From Trematomus loennbergii (lineage: Eukaryota; Chordata; Actinopteri; Perciformes; Nototheniidae), in the NCBI GenBank assembly GCA_012861695.1, contig JAAOOA010001152.1:1-64000 (forward strand): 64,000 nt of DNA, in the 5' to 3' direction. Of the stretch, positions 38,877 through 50,607 are shown piece by piece. A program made the position numbers and the translations under genes. Numbering within the stretch: position 1 is the stretch's first letter; each line of letters begins with the position of its first letter. The notes beneath the pieces were generated by a model. The model was not told the DNA's origin, searched no databases, and saw only the letters and a program-made list of their open reading frames with translations.

Positions 38877-40679
38877 CCTAGGGCGCCAGATCTGGGGGGC
38901 GCTGCGGCTGCACTGGCAGCTTTGGGAGGGAAAAAAACATTTATGACTGTTTGCGCTCATCCTAATTTTCGGCCTTGATGTAACAACATTCATAATTAAA
39001 CACCCTTTTCACCCCGGTTACACTTTTCATTTGCCCTGTACGATGGGCGCTGTCAGTGATGAAAGTGGGGGGTGTTGGCTTATCAGGCGTCCGCAGCTCA
39101 CAGCCAAAGTGGGCGTGGGATCGAGCGAGAGAGATAAATGCTATTTATGTAAACAAATATTTCCAAGGCACTCCTTTATAATTAATGGGTAAACAGGTTT
39201 GAAATCATTTCAATGTATACTATAGGACAGTAAACCAGAAATATCGTTTAAAACTTGAGAGATAAAAAAATATGCATAAATAAATGTTAACTAGGTAAAA
39301 TAAGATATGAATGAACAACAAAAATAAAATAAGTTACATTTATTTGTTATTGGCTATGGTAGGTTATTGGTTATGTTCACATATTTGGTTATTAAAATGT
39401 AAACCGATCTTTTTCATATGGGTGTTTAGAGTTGTACCCCCTAGATCTAGTCTCTAGTAATGTGTGCTTAAAGTGCACCAGATTGAAGCATTTTACTTTA
39501 CATTTTCAAACATTTCTTCCCGGGGGGGCATACCCCCGGACCCCGCTAGAGGATGTGACGTCCACACCCCAATTAAAACATGTTCATACAATACTGAATA
39601 CATTTGAAGCCTTTTTGATGTATATTACCTATGTCAATAAGTTTCAGTTTTTGTTGTGTATTGGTCTTTTGTAGAGATTTTTCATTCATTTCACATTTGG
39701 TTATTAAAATGTAAACCGATCTTTTTCATATGGGTGTTTAGAGTTGTACCCCCCACGGTAGGTCAGGTCTCTAGTAATGTGTGCTTAAAGTGCACCAGCT
39801 AAAATCTCGCCTAGGGCAGCAAATTGGTTATAACCGGCCCTGATGGTGTAGGAAACGGGCTCCGTGTTACAAGACTGGTCGGGGGTTTGGCGGTACCGCT
39901 GCAGACTCGCTGCAGACGCTCTGCACACACACACACGCACACACGCACACACGCACACACCGCTGCAGACTCTCTGCACGAAGGAGCCGCGGTGCTGCAG
40001 CTCCTGATCGGAGCAGAGACACACGTTCACTAAGCGGAAAAACTATATCCTCACAGAGATCTGCTATTTTAAAGTAAAGTCAACACATATCGACCCTAAA
40101 TAAAGTCTATATTAAGAACGAGAGATGTTTTAACATATGGCTTAAACAAATGACAAATGAGCAAGGGTGATAACGTCAGAGCATCGTCCTATGTGCCGGG
40201 GCTGAGCCCCGGACAGCCCCGGCCCAATTTAACCCCTGGATATATTGATATATATGATATATTTATGATCCACGTCACGTTTTCAGTTTTGGCGGCAGTT
40301 CTTCCTGTTTGTCTAGAAGTCTTCTCATCAGGGCTCTATAAATAGAGAACTACGGCAGATATGTAATATTTAATGCAGCCGAACCGTGTATTACAATGCC
40401 GTTATGTGATGACTTTCAAAGAGAAAAGCAAGCACACTCGGAATAAAGTATTATTTTATTTTTAAAAATGTTTTCGGATTTCACATCGCATAAACACCAT
40501 ATCCCAACGTGATCTTGCCTATGTCTGTTTCCGGTATTGTTTATAACGGATGTATTTTGTTATACACACAGTCCTTCACATTTAAATTTTGATTTACATT
40601 AAAGTATTTCGTGAGGCCTTCTAAAATGTTTTTATATATAACTACGGTTCTAGTTGAAGAGTTTGTAAATGAACATGTA
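38877..40679. repeat. Repeat-rich stretch without gene
   Basis: Holds a direct repeat pair (39388-39480 and 39702-39797, sharing 'AACCGATCTTTTTCATATGG' and 'AATGTGTGCTTAAAGTGCAC'), a hAT-like terminus 'GGTTATAACCGGCCCTG' ending at about 39841, and an imperfect (CACACACACG)n tract (39927-39960) flanked by GCTGCAGACTC copies. No coding frame could be supported. Confidence 0.5.
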
Positions 40680-41052
40680 AATGAAGCTGTTGCCTGGCAA
40701 CGCAATCGCACAACGTCACGTCCGTTAATTTTACAACGACACACATGGATTAACATCGATTTAATACATTAATGGAGCCTTTGTTTCTGCTAAAAGAGGT
40801 GTCGACCAGCTGGGGCAACAAGTAAATCGGCGAAATCGAGTGTGACTATTAAAAAATATATCATTATTATATTAATATTGACAATAACAACCGACCGTCG
40901 GGGTAGAGGATTTGCTTGGCATTTCCGGGTATTTCTCCATGTTAACAATACCGTGTAACTGTAACGTTTGAAGGGACGAAATCGTGACATCTTCACGTCT
41001 CCCAGCATGGTAAATCGTCACATGTTCACGTCTTGCCTTGATACCGGGTTGA
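40680..41052. mobile_element. Solitary, diverged end of the same KDZ family
   Basis: Same orientation and order as the right TIR's outer part: an 'ACGTCACGTCCG' region, one copy of the ~233-bp unit with 'GGTGTCGACCAGCTGGGG', then 'GTTTGAAGGGACGAAA' and finally 'GATACCGGGTTG' ending at 41052. It is clearly more diverged and has one unit instead of three. No matching left end is seen nearby. Confidence 0.8.
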
Positions 41053-42086
41053 CTCGATCAGTACTCCAGCAGCAGCATTATTACCCCTTGGAAAGTCTTT
41101 AGAGACTATCCTGGATAGCTGTTCACAACTTTCCTTCAGCACAGTGACACACCCTTGTCATTCTTGTTGGCCTCTTATGATGCTGCTAAAGTCCTTCTAA
41201 TGCACCTTTTAAGACTCCAATACAGGCATTTATACTGTATGTGTTTGGAGAAATGACACAATAAATGGCCCAGATTTGTACACATCGAAATCTTGTAGTG
41301 CAGGAAGAAATACACACTGGCTAAGCCTGCAGGTGATATAGGCTTTGTTTTGCAATATTTATTCAAAGGTCACTTTTTATTTAAATAAATATCTGAAATA
41401 TAGATATTATCTCTTATCAAAGATAGCAGAATAAATGAGTCAACTGAGTAAGAGTCATTACTACTTAATTTCTATAAACTCATCTGTGGGCAAAAGGGCC
41501 TGTCGGACGCCTTCTGGTTTGTGTTTGTAGTCAAATCATTATTGACAAATCACCTATAAGCCGGCTTTGGTTGCTAGCAGTTAAAAAAGGTTATGTGGAA
41601 AGCAAAAGTGAGTGATGAGATGGATTGCATTGGTTGTAATGCAGCTTTTGACTGACAAAGTTTTCGCTTTTTATTATATTTAAATTAATTTTTTAAATTG
41701 GCAATGCTCAACATATACTTTGTTGTAGTCCTCGCTCAACTCCAACTCCATCCTTGCATCTAAAGTAGCTAATCAGACACATATAAAGCAAGAGCCAAGG
41801 GATGATTAGCATAGCTTAGCATAAAGACTGGAAGAAGCTGGAAACATTTAGCCTGTGTCTGACTCAAACGGGCTATTATCAGTGGTAGTATTATTTGATG
41901 ATTTAGCTTTAGAGGGTTTCTTTCATTACATTTTTATTTACTTTTGACAGAAACAGGAACGCTATTTCCCCCTGGCTCTATAGTCTCTATGCTAGGCTAA
42001 GCTGAGCTAAGGGCTACGCATCACACTTGTAGGAAACAAGGTATTTCTTTATTAGTGTTTTCTTCCAAAAGAAACCATATAACTAA
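41053..42086. other. No gene recognised
   Basis: AT-rich sequence with no supported feature on either strand. Confidence 0.4.
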
Positions 42087-42476
42087 TTAAAGGTGGGGTA
42101 GGTAATTTTGGAGAAACCAGCTCGAGATCGCTAGAATTTGAAAATACACAGCCGGAAAAAATCTGCCACTTCCTTACAGAGCCCCTCCTCCAACACACAC
42201 GAACGCGCACATGACCAATGAGGGCACGAGATAAGTTTGTGCCCCGATGGAAGGCTGACAGGCAGGTAGGCCATCCAGTTATTTTAACCGGGCCGGCTAA
42301 AATGATTGGTCGTGCTTTTTACAGTACTACGGCTTCCACAGATGACATTTTTTTATGGATTTTTTGTCAAAGCACTTAAGATATTCATTGCTATCGGGAT
42401 GTTAAGAGCATTCCATGGAATATAACAAAAAGTGTATCTCGAGCCGGTTTCTCAAACTTACCTACCCCACCTTTAA
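42087..42476. mobile_element. piggyBac-like MITE with TTAA ends
   Basis: 390 bp bounded by TTAA (42087-42090, 42473-42476). Inverted ends are AAGGTGGGGTAGGTAA at left and TTACCTACCCCACCTT at right, with similarity continuing for about 40 bp to a CTCGAG site. Non-coding. Confidence 0.85.
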
Positions 42477-42608
42477 GTGGTCATCCAACAAGTTATGTAC
42501 TTAGCTGCCATATGTAATATACTGAGAATTTTTTGTCCAATGATTGCAAGAGAAAAGCATTCAGCAGCAAAAAACTGATTTGCTAATTTCCCTGATCTTT
42601 CTCTTTTA

Positions 42609-43761
42609 CCCCATTCACACCAACGGTGTTTCAGGGCCGGTTCGGAGCTGGAGCTTGAAAAGCACCGGGTTTTGCTGTTCACACCGCAGCGGAGCAGCCT
42701 CTAAGCTCCGGAATCCGGTTCGTTTCGAGCACCAAAAAGTTGTCCGTCTAGAAGCAAGAACCGCATACGTCACGCTTACGTCGGAGGGGGCGAGATTAAC
42801 CTGAGCTAACAGTTAAGGCGAGTACGGCAAATAAAAGTTGTAACAAGCAGTAGTGCTGAGCAAAGTGACTAGAACGCAACCACACACTTGTAAAAAAAAA
42901 ACACGCTTTATAAAGTCAGGCAACACTAACCAGGCTTCGTGTGATTCTGTTTATTTGTACCTTACTTTGACCATCCGTTCGCTGTTATTGATCATTGTGG
43001 AGAGCAGGCAGGCGTTTTGTTTGTTATTATAGCAGCTATCGGATGGAATCAATACATGGGCTGCACAGATTGTCATGTCCGACTATCACAAGTAGAATCA
43101 TAATGAAAAATACGCCGGTAAAAAGTGCCTGTAGAAAACGGCTTAGCAAGTAGTCAGTTTAGCTTCGGTTGCTATGCTAACATCACCCATGTTATACCAG
43201 AGAAACTTTCATAACAGCGTTGTGATGCCAAACAGCGTCAATTCAGACTGACACCAAACAGCGTCAATTCAGACTGACACACATTCACTTAAGGGGAACT
43301 GGGGATATGTATCAGCTGCTTGTGTGACAGTCAGACAGTGAATACTTTAGAGCCGTGTGAGCTAACCCGGAGCTAACGGGAGAATACACTCCCGTGGAAG
43401 AGCAGCCAGCACTGCAGCGGTCGGTAAATGCAGCTGAAACACATTAATAAACAATGAACCACGGCACTCTGGAGAAAAGTATAAGGTTGGAGAAGTCGTT
43501 ATTTAATTTAATCTGGCTTCGTATGATTAAAAGCAACACGATCATCGACCCGCCGCAGTCCCCGGCCCGTTGTTGTTGTGAGGTGAGCTCCGTTGGGGAG
43601 AAAATCAGCGACGTAAACTGTGACGTCATGACGCAGCAGCGGCAGCACCAGTCGGGCTCTGAGCGGTGTGAAAAGAGCCGGAGCTAAACCAAAGTACCGG
43701 TTCTGAACCTGAAAAGCTCTAGCACGGAGCTTGAACCGGAGTTGCGTTGGTGTGAAAGGGG
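42609..43761. mobile_element. TIR element, 1.15 kb, TA-flanked
   Basis: Ends CCCCATTCACACCAACG and CGTTGGTGTGAAAGGGG (one mismatch), flanked by TA on both sides. GC-rich with 'GGAGCTTGAACCGG'-type motifs near both ends. No transposase. Superfamily not assigned. Confidence 0.75.
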
Positions 43762-44678
43762 TATTTGAGTACTTATAAACTTCCTAAATCAGCTAATCTC
43801 ATGTCTTTTAACAGAGATGTGAACTTGTCAACATTTATCAAAGTCCATCCCATTGGCATCTGTGGTTTTTGAAATGCCTACCTCTTGCTGCATTTCATGT
43901 GATCTTACGTAATGTTAGAGTATTACATTATTTCTTCTCATCCTACGCACAGGTGGCCCTCCAGTACATGCTGGAGCTCGTGTTGGGTTTTTTAATTCCC
44001 AACACGGTCATTGTAGTCAGCTACATCTGCATCTTGCGGCAGCTCTGACAAACCAAGTTTCGCCGTCGCATTCGTAGCGAGAAGCTCATCCTTGCCATCG
44101 TGTTGACATTCTGCCTCTTTTGGTTGCCATACCACCTCGTCAATATGGTTCAAGTATGTCAAACATCCTCTTTAATGAGTAACACATTCTTCCAAGCATT
44201 GTATGTATAGAGTCTAAAGAGATTCTTTGAAATGCATCATGAGAGTTTTCACTTCTACTAACAAAACCATTTTTTGTTGTCTTCAGGTAACATGGGCGTT
44301 GTGTCCAAAGGGTCAAGTGAAAGAGACGTAAGTGATGACACAACAACTTGCCTGCATCTTATTTATTATAGCTAATATTATTCCCTGGTTCTCTATTTGC
44401 TAAGCTAAGAGCTAAGCATCACATATTTAGATACCAGGAAATAAAAAAAAGAAATTATTATTATTTCAATTGTAATCCAAACATGTGATGTACTAAGCTG
44501 TCATATGTATATCCTAATACTAATAAAACACTTTATTTATAGCCTTTATGCACAATTAGTACTACTTTTGATACTTGAGTTCATTTAGCTTCTTCTGCAC
44601 CTTTACTTAAGTAACATTTTGAATTTAGGAATACACTTGTGATGAAGTATGTTTAGACTGTGGTATTAGTACTTTTAC

Positions 44679-45177
44679 TTAAAGGGGACCTATCATGCAA
44701 AATGCACTTTTGTACGTCTTTTATACATGAATATGTGTCCCCGGTGTTCCAGGGAACTCACCAAGTGTCAGAAAACACAACCCTCTCTATTTTCGTCCAT
44801 ACCCAAATCTCTAAAAAAGGGGCTGCAACGGATCTGATAAAAACTGATCCAGATTTGAACACTGTCCTGACGTCAGGACGGTGGCGCTACGGCTATTGGG
44901 CCAACTCCACTAATCAGGAGGAGACAGACACGGCCATTGCCGTTCGAAAGCGCTGGAGACGCTGTAGTACATATGCCAGGCCTGTAGGTGGTGCTGTTCT
45001 CACAGAATCAGCCCTTGCAAAAACAGGGCTAAAAAAGTGCAAATTGAGCGAAATGAGGGATGGCTAAAATGCATGATCTGTTTGGTATTTTGAAGAAAAA
45101 AAAAAGTATAAATATGCCTTATATAGGTATGGTCCTACACTATATTATTAAAATATAGCATGATAGGTCTACTTTAA
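44679..45177. mobile_element. TTAA MITE, family A copy 1
   Basis: Ends TTAAAGGGGACCTATCATGC and GCATGATAGGTCTACTTTAA with TTAA at both limits; ~500 bp. The open frame 44660-45067 across it is shared with the other copies (48180, 63618) and reflects repeat sequence, not a gene. Confidence 0.85.
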
Positions 45178-45190
45178 GTAGAGTATCTAA

Positions 45191-45978
45191 TGGCACATTT
45201 CCACTACACGGTCGGCCTCGGCCACGCTCGGTACGGCTCGGTACGGCTTGGCCGCGTTGGGCCGACTCACTTCATGCTGCGCTTCCATTACAGTTTAGGA
45301 ACTGGGGTAGTTACTATAGTAACGCAGTGTAGGCGGAGCCGTGACGTCATCTTCAATGAGAACTCCAGAAAACACAACACAGCCGTTAGCCGTTAGCACT
45401 CAGAGCTCACAGCTCCTTATATATGTTCAGAAACTCGACAAAAGTTAAACAAGTACACACCACAGACTGCCTGTGTCATGGTGAATACAGTCGCTGCTTT
45501 ATTTATGTCTGTATAGGCCGTTGTTGTGAGTGTGGACGGTCGGGGCATATACTGCGTTAGCTTAGCCAATCTCCATCTAGAAAAACACAAATTTTAAAAG
45601 GTTTTTCGCCTGCCGTCTGTCTGCAGACTTGACAAAGCATTAATTCATGGTTTTTTACTAACCGGTATCAGTATGTTGTTACTTCGGCATCATTTTGAAA
45701 CGTGTATTACAATTAAATCACGGTCAAATATGTCCATCTTGTTGTAGTTGGAGCCCTCTTGCCAGCGCTCCTCTCTCTAGTTTAGCATACTCAGCCCGAC
45801 TCAGCCCTGTTTGTTGGCCCCGATAGAACCACAATTTTGTCGGGCCAGAAAAGAGGTGAAAAAGTGGCCCCGGGCCGTGCCGGGCCGTAACTAGGCCTAG
45901 TGGAAGCGCAACCAAAAATGGGTACGGCACGACACGGCACGCTTAAAGCGAGCTCCGCGCTGTAGTGGAACTGCGCCA
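45191..45978. mobile_element. PIF/Harbinger-like MITE
   Basis: Ends TGGCACATTTCCACTACA and (inverted) TGGCGCAGTTCCACTACAG, with 3-bp TAA duplications (45188-45190, 45979-45981). The ends are GC-rich with CGGTACGGCTCGG-like subrepeats. Non-coding. It sits in the last intron of the GPCR pseudogene. Confidence 0.75.
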
Positions 45979-46216
45979 TAAGTACTTTTAGCACTGATGC
46001 ATAGTATGTGACACTTTTACGCACATTTCAAAAGAAACAACGTTATTTTTCTTTAATAAAAGGCTCTCTCCTTCTCAACCCTCCAGGCTGAATTTAATAT
46101 GGCACAAGAGCCGAGCGGTCACCTCTGCCATCGCCTTCATCAGCAGCTCTGCCAACCCAGTCCTGTACTTCTTCGCAGGAAAGTCTTACATCCGACGAGA
46201 AGGGCTGGCATTCATG

Positions 46217-48015
46217 CAGTGGCGGCGCCAGAGTATCTTTGTTGGGTAATCTATGGTAGGGCTAACCCATACAGTGGTCAGTGGCGTTTTCTCCTGGAGG
46301 CCAAGGGAAGCCAGGCTTTCCCTGTTTTTTCGGATTGTAGTTATAATTTTAATAAATAAATAAAAACACTTCGTTTAGTTTCGGAAATTCTTCTTTGCTG
46401 TGTGTTGCTGCCGGCCCATCTCTCCCCCATTCTCATTGAGTATTTTACAAAGAGTGAAACAGCGCCCCTCTAGATGTTATGGTAAAACAGTAGATTGCAC
46501 TCACTGTTGCGAGAGGAGGCCAGCCGAAATTGGCTTCCCTTGGTGAAAAAAAATTGAGGGATTGACCAATCAGACAAGGCTCACGTCATGTCCCTGCCAA
46601 CCTGTGATTAGTCAGAGCCATGCCAAGGGAAGCCAGAGGCGGCTGGCTTCCCTTGCCTCACAATCCAATCAAATCGCATCAACTTAGTGGTGCAGTGACG
46701 CGTCCTAAAACCCGGAAGTAAGCTGCGCTCGCGTTCCCTCGACAAAAAAGCAATGGGATTTCTCCATAGGATTTTGGAAAAGAGCTGGAAATAAGGTCTG
46801 TGGAAAACGAACCTGTTAGATAAATGCACGTTTTGTTCAGCCGGATAATATCCACATGTCTACTCTACTTTTATAATTTTCTAATCATAAATCTAATCGA
46901 TAGATAGCGTCACTGCACCACTCTCACCGCCGTTAGAAAGTAGCAAGCAACTGAAGCAATTGCAATTATGGAGGATGGAGATTTGGAGTATTTAACCCTA
47001 ACCCTAACCCTAAACTTCCGCTACAGCAGCAACTAAAATTAAATCTGATGACAGGCCAATGCCCAAACTGGAGCTGTGTACAGCGAGGAAAAAAAGAGCG
47101 AATCGGACGTAAAACGTTATGCTCTCCTGATTTAGTTTGTGAATGAATGCTTATTGGAGTTTCGGCTGGAGAGTGCGTGCGGACTTGTCGATTAGAAAGC
47201 AGGCGTGTGTAAGTCCTGCATCTGTATGATACAAATGTGTGTAAAATGATACCGGGCGCTGTAATCACTCATCTGGCTACAGCGTTACATTGACCCCCCC
47301 CCCAAAAAAAGGACGTATTATTGGCTTCCCCTAATTTTTTCCCCACGCCACGCTACTGACAGTGGTGGGGCTCAAGTCAGTATTTGCAATGTAATTATAT
47401 ACACGCTATATCGCCCCCCTTGACAGTGTGCCACAGGTGAGGTTTAGATTATTTCCCTGTCTCAATCAAAATGGAACTGTATGAAATGAAACGGCACATT
47501 TGTCTTGCAGTAAATAAAAAGGGATCACTGTGAATGTGACGTATGATAGTACACGTTGAAGATCCAATGGGGATACTGAATGGTGGTTCCGATTGATCTC
47601 AATCAGTAAGGCATGACGCAGACCCAACGTTTCGTTCCTCTGATTGGCTGTAGGTCTATTCAAATTGCATTCGGAGGCATTTTGATCTGACCGCGGCCGC
47701 GCTGATATTATAACGCCAGAGAATTTCCACACCTTTAGTGTATAAAACTCCCCCACTACTTAGACTATTCCTTGCACCCCTCTTCTAGCATAACCCCGAA
47801 TGGTCTCAACCATATTGCATCAGTAACGTGCACTTGTTGTTACAGCAGGATCAGTTTGTGTGTTGTGGACACGAAACGTATATTTTCGCAATCCGTGTTC
47901 TCAACATTTTGCATTTTGCATTTTACATCATTTTTCATGGTGAGGCTAAGGTGGGGCTAAGCCATTTCTTGGTATGGCTGTAGCCTACCCCAGCCATACC
48001 CTGGCGCCGCCACTG
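46217..48015. mobile_element. hAT element inserted in a GPCR exon
   Basis: Inverted ends CAGTGGCGGCGCCAG / CTGGCGCCGCCACTG. Target duplications CATTCATG (46209-46216) and CGTTCATG (48016-48023) differ by one base. 1799 bp, itself containing a nested hAT at 46279-47358. It splits the TM7/tail exon of the pseudogene. Confidence 0.9.
46279..47358. mobile_element. Nested hAT-like element with perfect TSD
   Basis: Perfect 8-bp duplications ACAGTGGT (46271-46278, 47359-47366). The ends are imperfect: CAGTGGCGTTTTCTCC at left and ...GCCACGCTACTG at right, with 'GGCTTCCC' blocks near both. It includes a short (CCCTAA)n stretch at about 46989-47013 and the segment shared with the insertion in the right KDZ TIR. 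Confidence 0.8.
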
Positions 48016-48162
48016 CGTTCATGGCTCGCTTATTTGAGGGCACAGTGCTGGACTCGGCCACCAGAAAGAGCCGACAGAACAGCCATAACAGCCGCGAAAA
48101 AGACAAAGAGGCAGATGCTGTAATGCTTAAAGGGATAGCATAGGTTTAAAAGGGTGATTACG

Positions 48163-50607
48163 TTAAAGGGGACCTTTAAATGCACTTTTGTACCTCTTTT
48201 ATACATGAATATGCGTTCCCGGTGTTCCAGGGAACTCACCAAGTGTCAGAAAACACAACCCTCTCTATTTTCCTCCATACCCAAATCTCTAAAAAAGGGG
48301 CTGCAACGGATCTGATACAGACTGATCCAGATTTGAACACTTCTATGACGTCACAGAAGTGGCGCTACGGCTATTGGGCCAACTCTCCACCTATCAGGGG
48401 AATGTGGGGTTGGGCCACGGCCGGCCATTGCCGCTCGAAAGCGCTGGAGACGCTGTAGTACATATGCCAGGCCTGTAAGTGGCGCTGTAGTCTGCCACAA
48501 AAGCAGCGAAGAAGACTCCCCGCCCATAGTTACCATGGTTACCCTTCTGTTTATTCTCCGCTGTGGCTTTCTTTCTCCCTCCCCGAGGCAAGCGTTTGCT
48601 CCCGCTGCTTTAATTCAATGCAATCCCTCCCCGTCGAGGCAAGCACTGTAATTCTCTCCGGTTAGTCCACCAGCAGATGACAAACACCCACCTCTCCGCC
48701 TCTTCCAAGGAACGAGGGGACCGTGCTGCAGAGTTTCAGTTTCAGTTTCTTTCGCCGGTCAAGATGTCCGTTAAAGTTTAAATCTTCCGGACAAAATTTG
48801 AAAAGTGCCGGTCAAAGGTCTTCTTTGTTATTTATTGAGCTTTAATACAAATGAATAACGACTCTATATAATAAAACACGGAGGACGGAGATCTCTTTTT
48901 CTCCCCCTCTTCTGACAGCCCAGCAGCTGATCAGAGCACGGCTACCCTCTCCTGCAGGGGAGCGTGGTCAGCAGAATCAGACCCGTAGACCAGGGCTATT
49001 CAATTAGTTTGGAATGGGGGCCGGTTGATGAAAATGATCTAAAGCAAGGGGCCGGGAAAAAGATGGCTTGAAATATGAGCAATCATATTAAGAGCTTCAG
49101 ATACAGTAAATACTACAACAGCATAGTGGAGTGCATATATTGTGTTTAATTAAATCAAACAACATAGCCCCAAGGCCTTTATAGATCTAAATGGCAAGTT
49201 CAGAACTCAGTAGACCTACATGTTGTTGGAGTAGAACACTTTTCTGGTGGCTGAATAGCCCCCCCCTCTCCGCGCCGTTCGTTGAATGAGGCTGGCCTCT
49301 ATTAAATCAGAAAGGAATTGAAAACACCGGAATCAAAAGTTATAACAATTATCTGAGTTTACTGGTAGGAAATAGAACAAGTATACAAGTTATACAGAGT
49401 ACTCCGGACTTTGAGGTTTGTGATGCGATGCGGATAAACGTGTCGGGACCCGCCAACTCATCAAACGAGATGAAAGTGACTTCAAGTTTGTGATGCGATG
49501 CGGACACAGATATCGGGACCTGCCACTCACCAAACCAAAAAAGCATTTTTACACTCAAAAACATCAGTATTCATATCTATTTTTGAGGCGGAGATTTGTC
49601 GACTCTTCCTTCCCACTTTCCTCCCAAGCGAATTAGAGAACCCCTGGGGAGGAGCTGTTTAAACTGCTCACCTCCCCCAAGTGTCCTGATTGGCTGGATT
49701 CGCTTCTGGCCGGGTTCAATCAGAGGTCTGACCAGCACGTGAGATCCTAAGCTACACCAGGTCAAAAGTCAACGTTTATCTTCACCCTATCTACACCACA
49801 TTCCCTATCCATGCGTTCTTCACCTATTTAACGATGTCTTTAACGACTTAAAAACAGCATCTGGCTTTTAGGGATGATAAGAAGCGATGTAATGTTGTCT
49901 TTAACGACCTTAATGACGACATCTGCTTTTAGGGGTAAAACAGGCAAGGTTGGTGTGTTGGAACACAGAATCTCTGGATCAGTGAGTTTGGAAAGTAAGA
50001 ATAACATTCCTATTCTATATATAATTACCCAAAACCATTGTGATTACATAAAACAGTTCAACAATACATGTTCACTAAAATACAGTGTAGAATCATATCT
50101 TTTTACTTCAATGTGAAGCTAATTTAACCATCAACATCATTTCATTTGATTTTATTTAGGTGAAATTATCTAATCATTCACGCAGAGATGCAATCAATGA
50201 CAGGAGTTGTCACTACAGTATAGTAGGTGGGTTCGAAACCCGAGCCCGTCGAAGTTTTCAGGCATTGTCTACCTCTCTACTGTATCTCTCAATGTAGCAC
50301 CCTCTCTGGAATAAAGGCACTCTGGCACAAAAAAATAAATAAATAAATCTTAAAAAAAAAAAAAAAGATTACTTTTTAACATTATACTCAAAGGGCCAGT
50401 AAATATCACCCCGGGGCCGGATTTGGCCGGCGGGCCGCCAATTGAATAGCCCTGCCGTAGACAGTAAACAGCACATAGAGTGAAATGAGGCATGGCTAAA
50501 ATGCATGATCTGTTTGGTATTTTGAAAACAGAAACGTATAAATATACCTGATATAGGTATGGCCCTACAATATATCATTTAAATATAGCATGATAGGTCC
50601 ACTTTAA
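48163..50607. mobile_element. TTAA MITE, family A copy 2 (interrupted)
   Basis: TTAA at 48163-48166 and 50604-50607, with family A ends. The left half matches copy 1 closely. The right third resumes after 50462 with 'GAAATGAGGCATGGCTAAAA'. In between are extra family sequence and a hAT insertion at 48991-50454. Confidence 0.8.
48991..50454. mobile_element. hAT non-autonomous element with perfect TSD
   Basis: 1464 bp with inverted ends CAGGGCTATTCAATTAG / CAATTGAATAGCCCTG and perfect 8-bp duplications CCGTAGAC (48983-48990, 50455-50462). It carries 'GGGGCCGG' blocks near both ends. No transposase frame. Near 50248 'GGGTTCGAAACCC' resembles a tRNA B-box, and an A-rich tail follows at 50330-50366, suggesting a SINE fragment inside. 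Confidence 0.92.

Larger units (their letters stand above)
43953..48143 (+). pseudogene. Leukotriene-B4-receptor-like GPCR pseudogene
   Basis: Three in-phase exons remain. 43953-44153 (TM5-TM6) contains 'LGFLIPNTVIVVSY' and 'CLFWLPYHLVNMVQ'. 44287-44327 is a 41-nt exon. 46087 onward (TM7 and tail) contains 'SSSANPVLYFFAGKSYI'; it is interrupted at 46217-48015 by a hAT element and resumes 'ARLFEGTVLDSATRKS' with a stop at 48141-48143. The fragment resembles the intact receptor at 53074 in the WLPYH and NPxxY regions. An in-frame TGA at about 44046-44048 lies between the TM5 and TM6 segments. No exon for TM1-TM4 was found upstream, where a TIR element sits (42609-43761). Two lesions plus a missing 5' half make it non-functional. 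It would have been a chemoattractant receptor. Confidence 0.75.

Noticed and set aside
44660..45067. 135-codon ORF with a 'LSCKMHFCTSFIHEY' start
   Set aside because: Recurs as frames at 48180-48458 and 63618-63938 inside the MITE family; non-coding repeat.
50216..50260. tRNA-like B-box GGGTTCGAAACCC
   Set aside because: No cloverleaf with acceptor stem could be drawn; more likely a SINE scrap in a hAT element.
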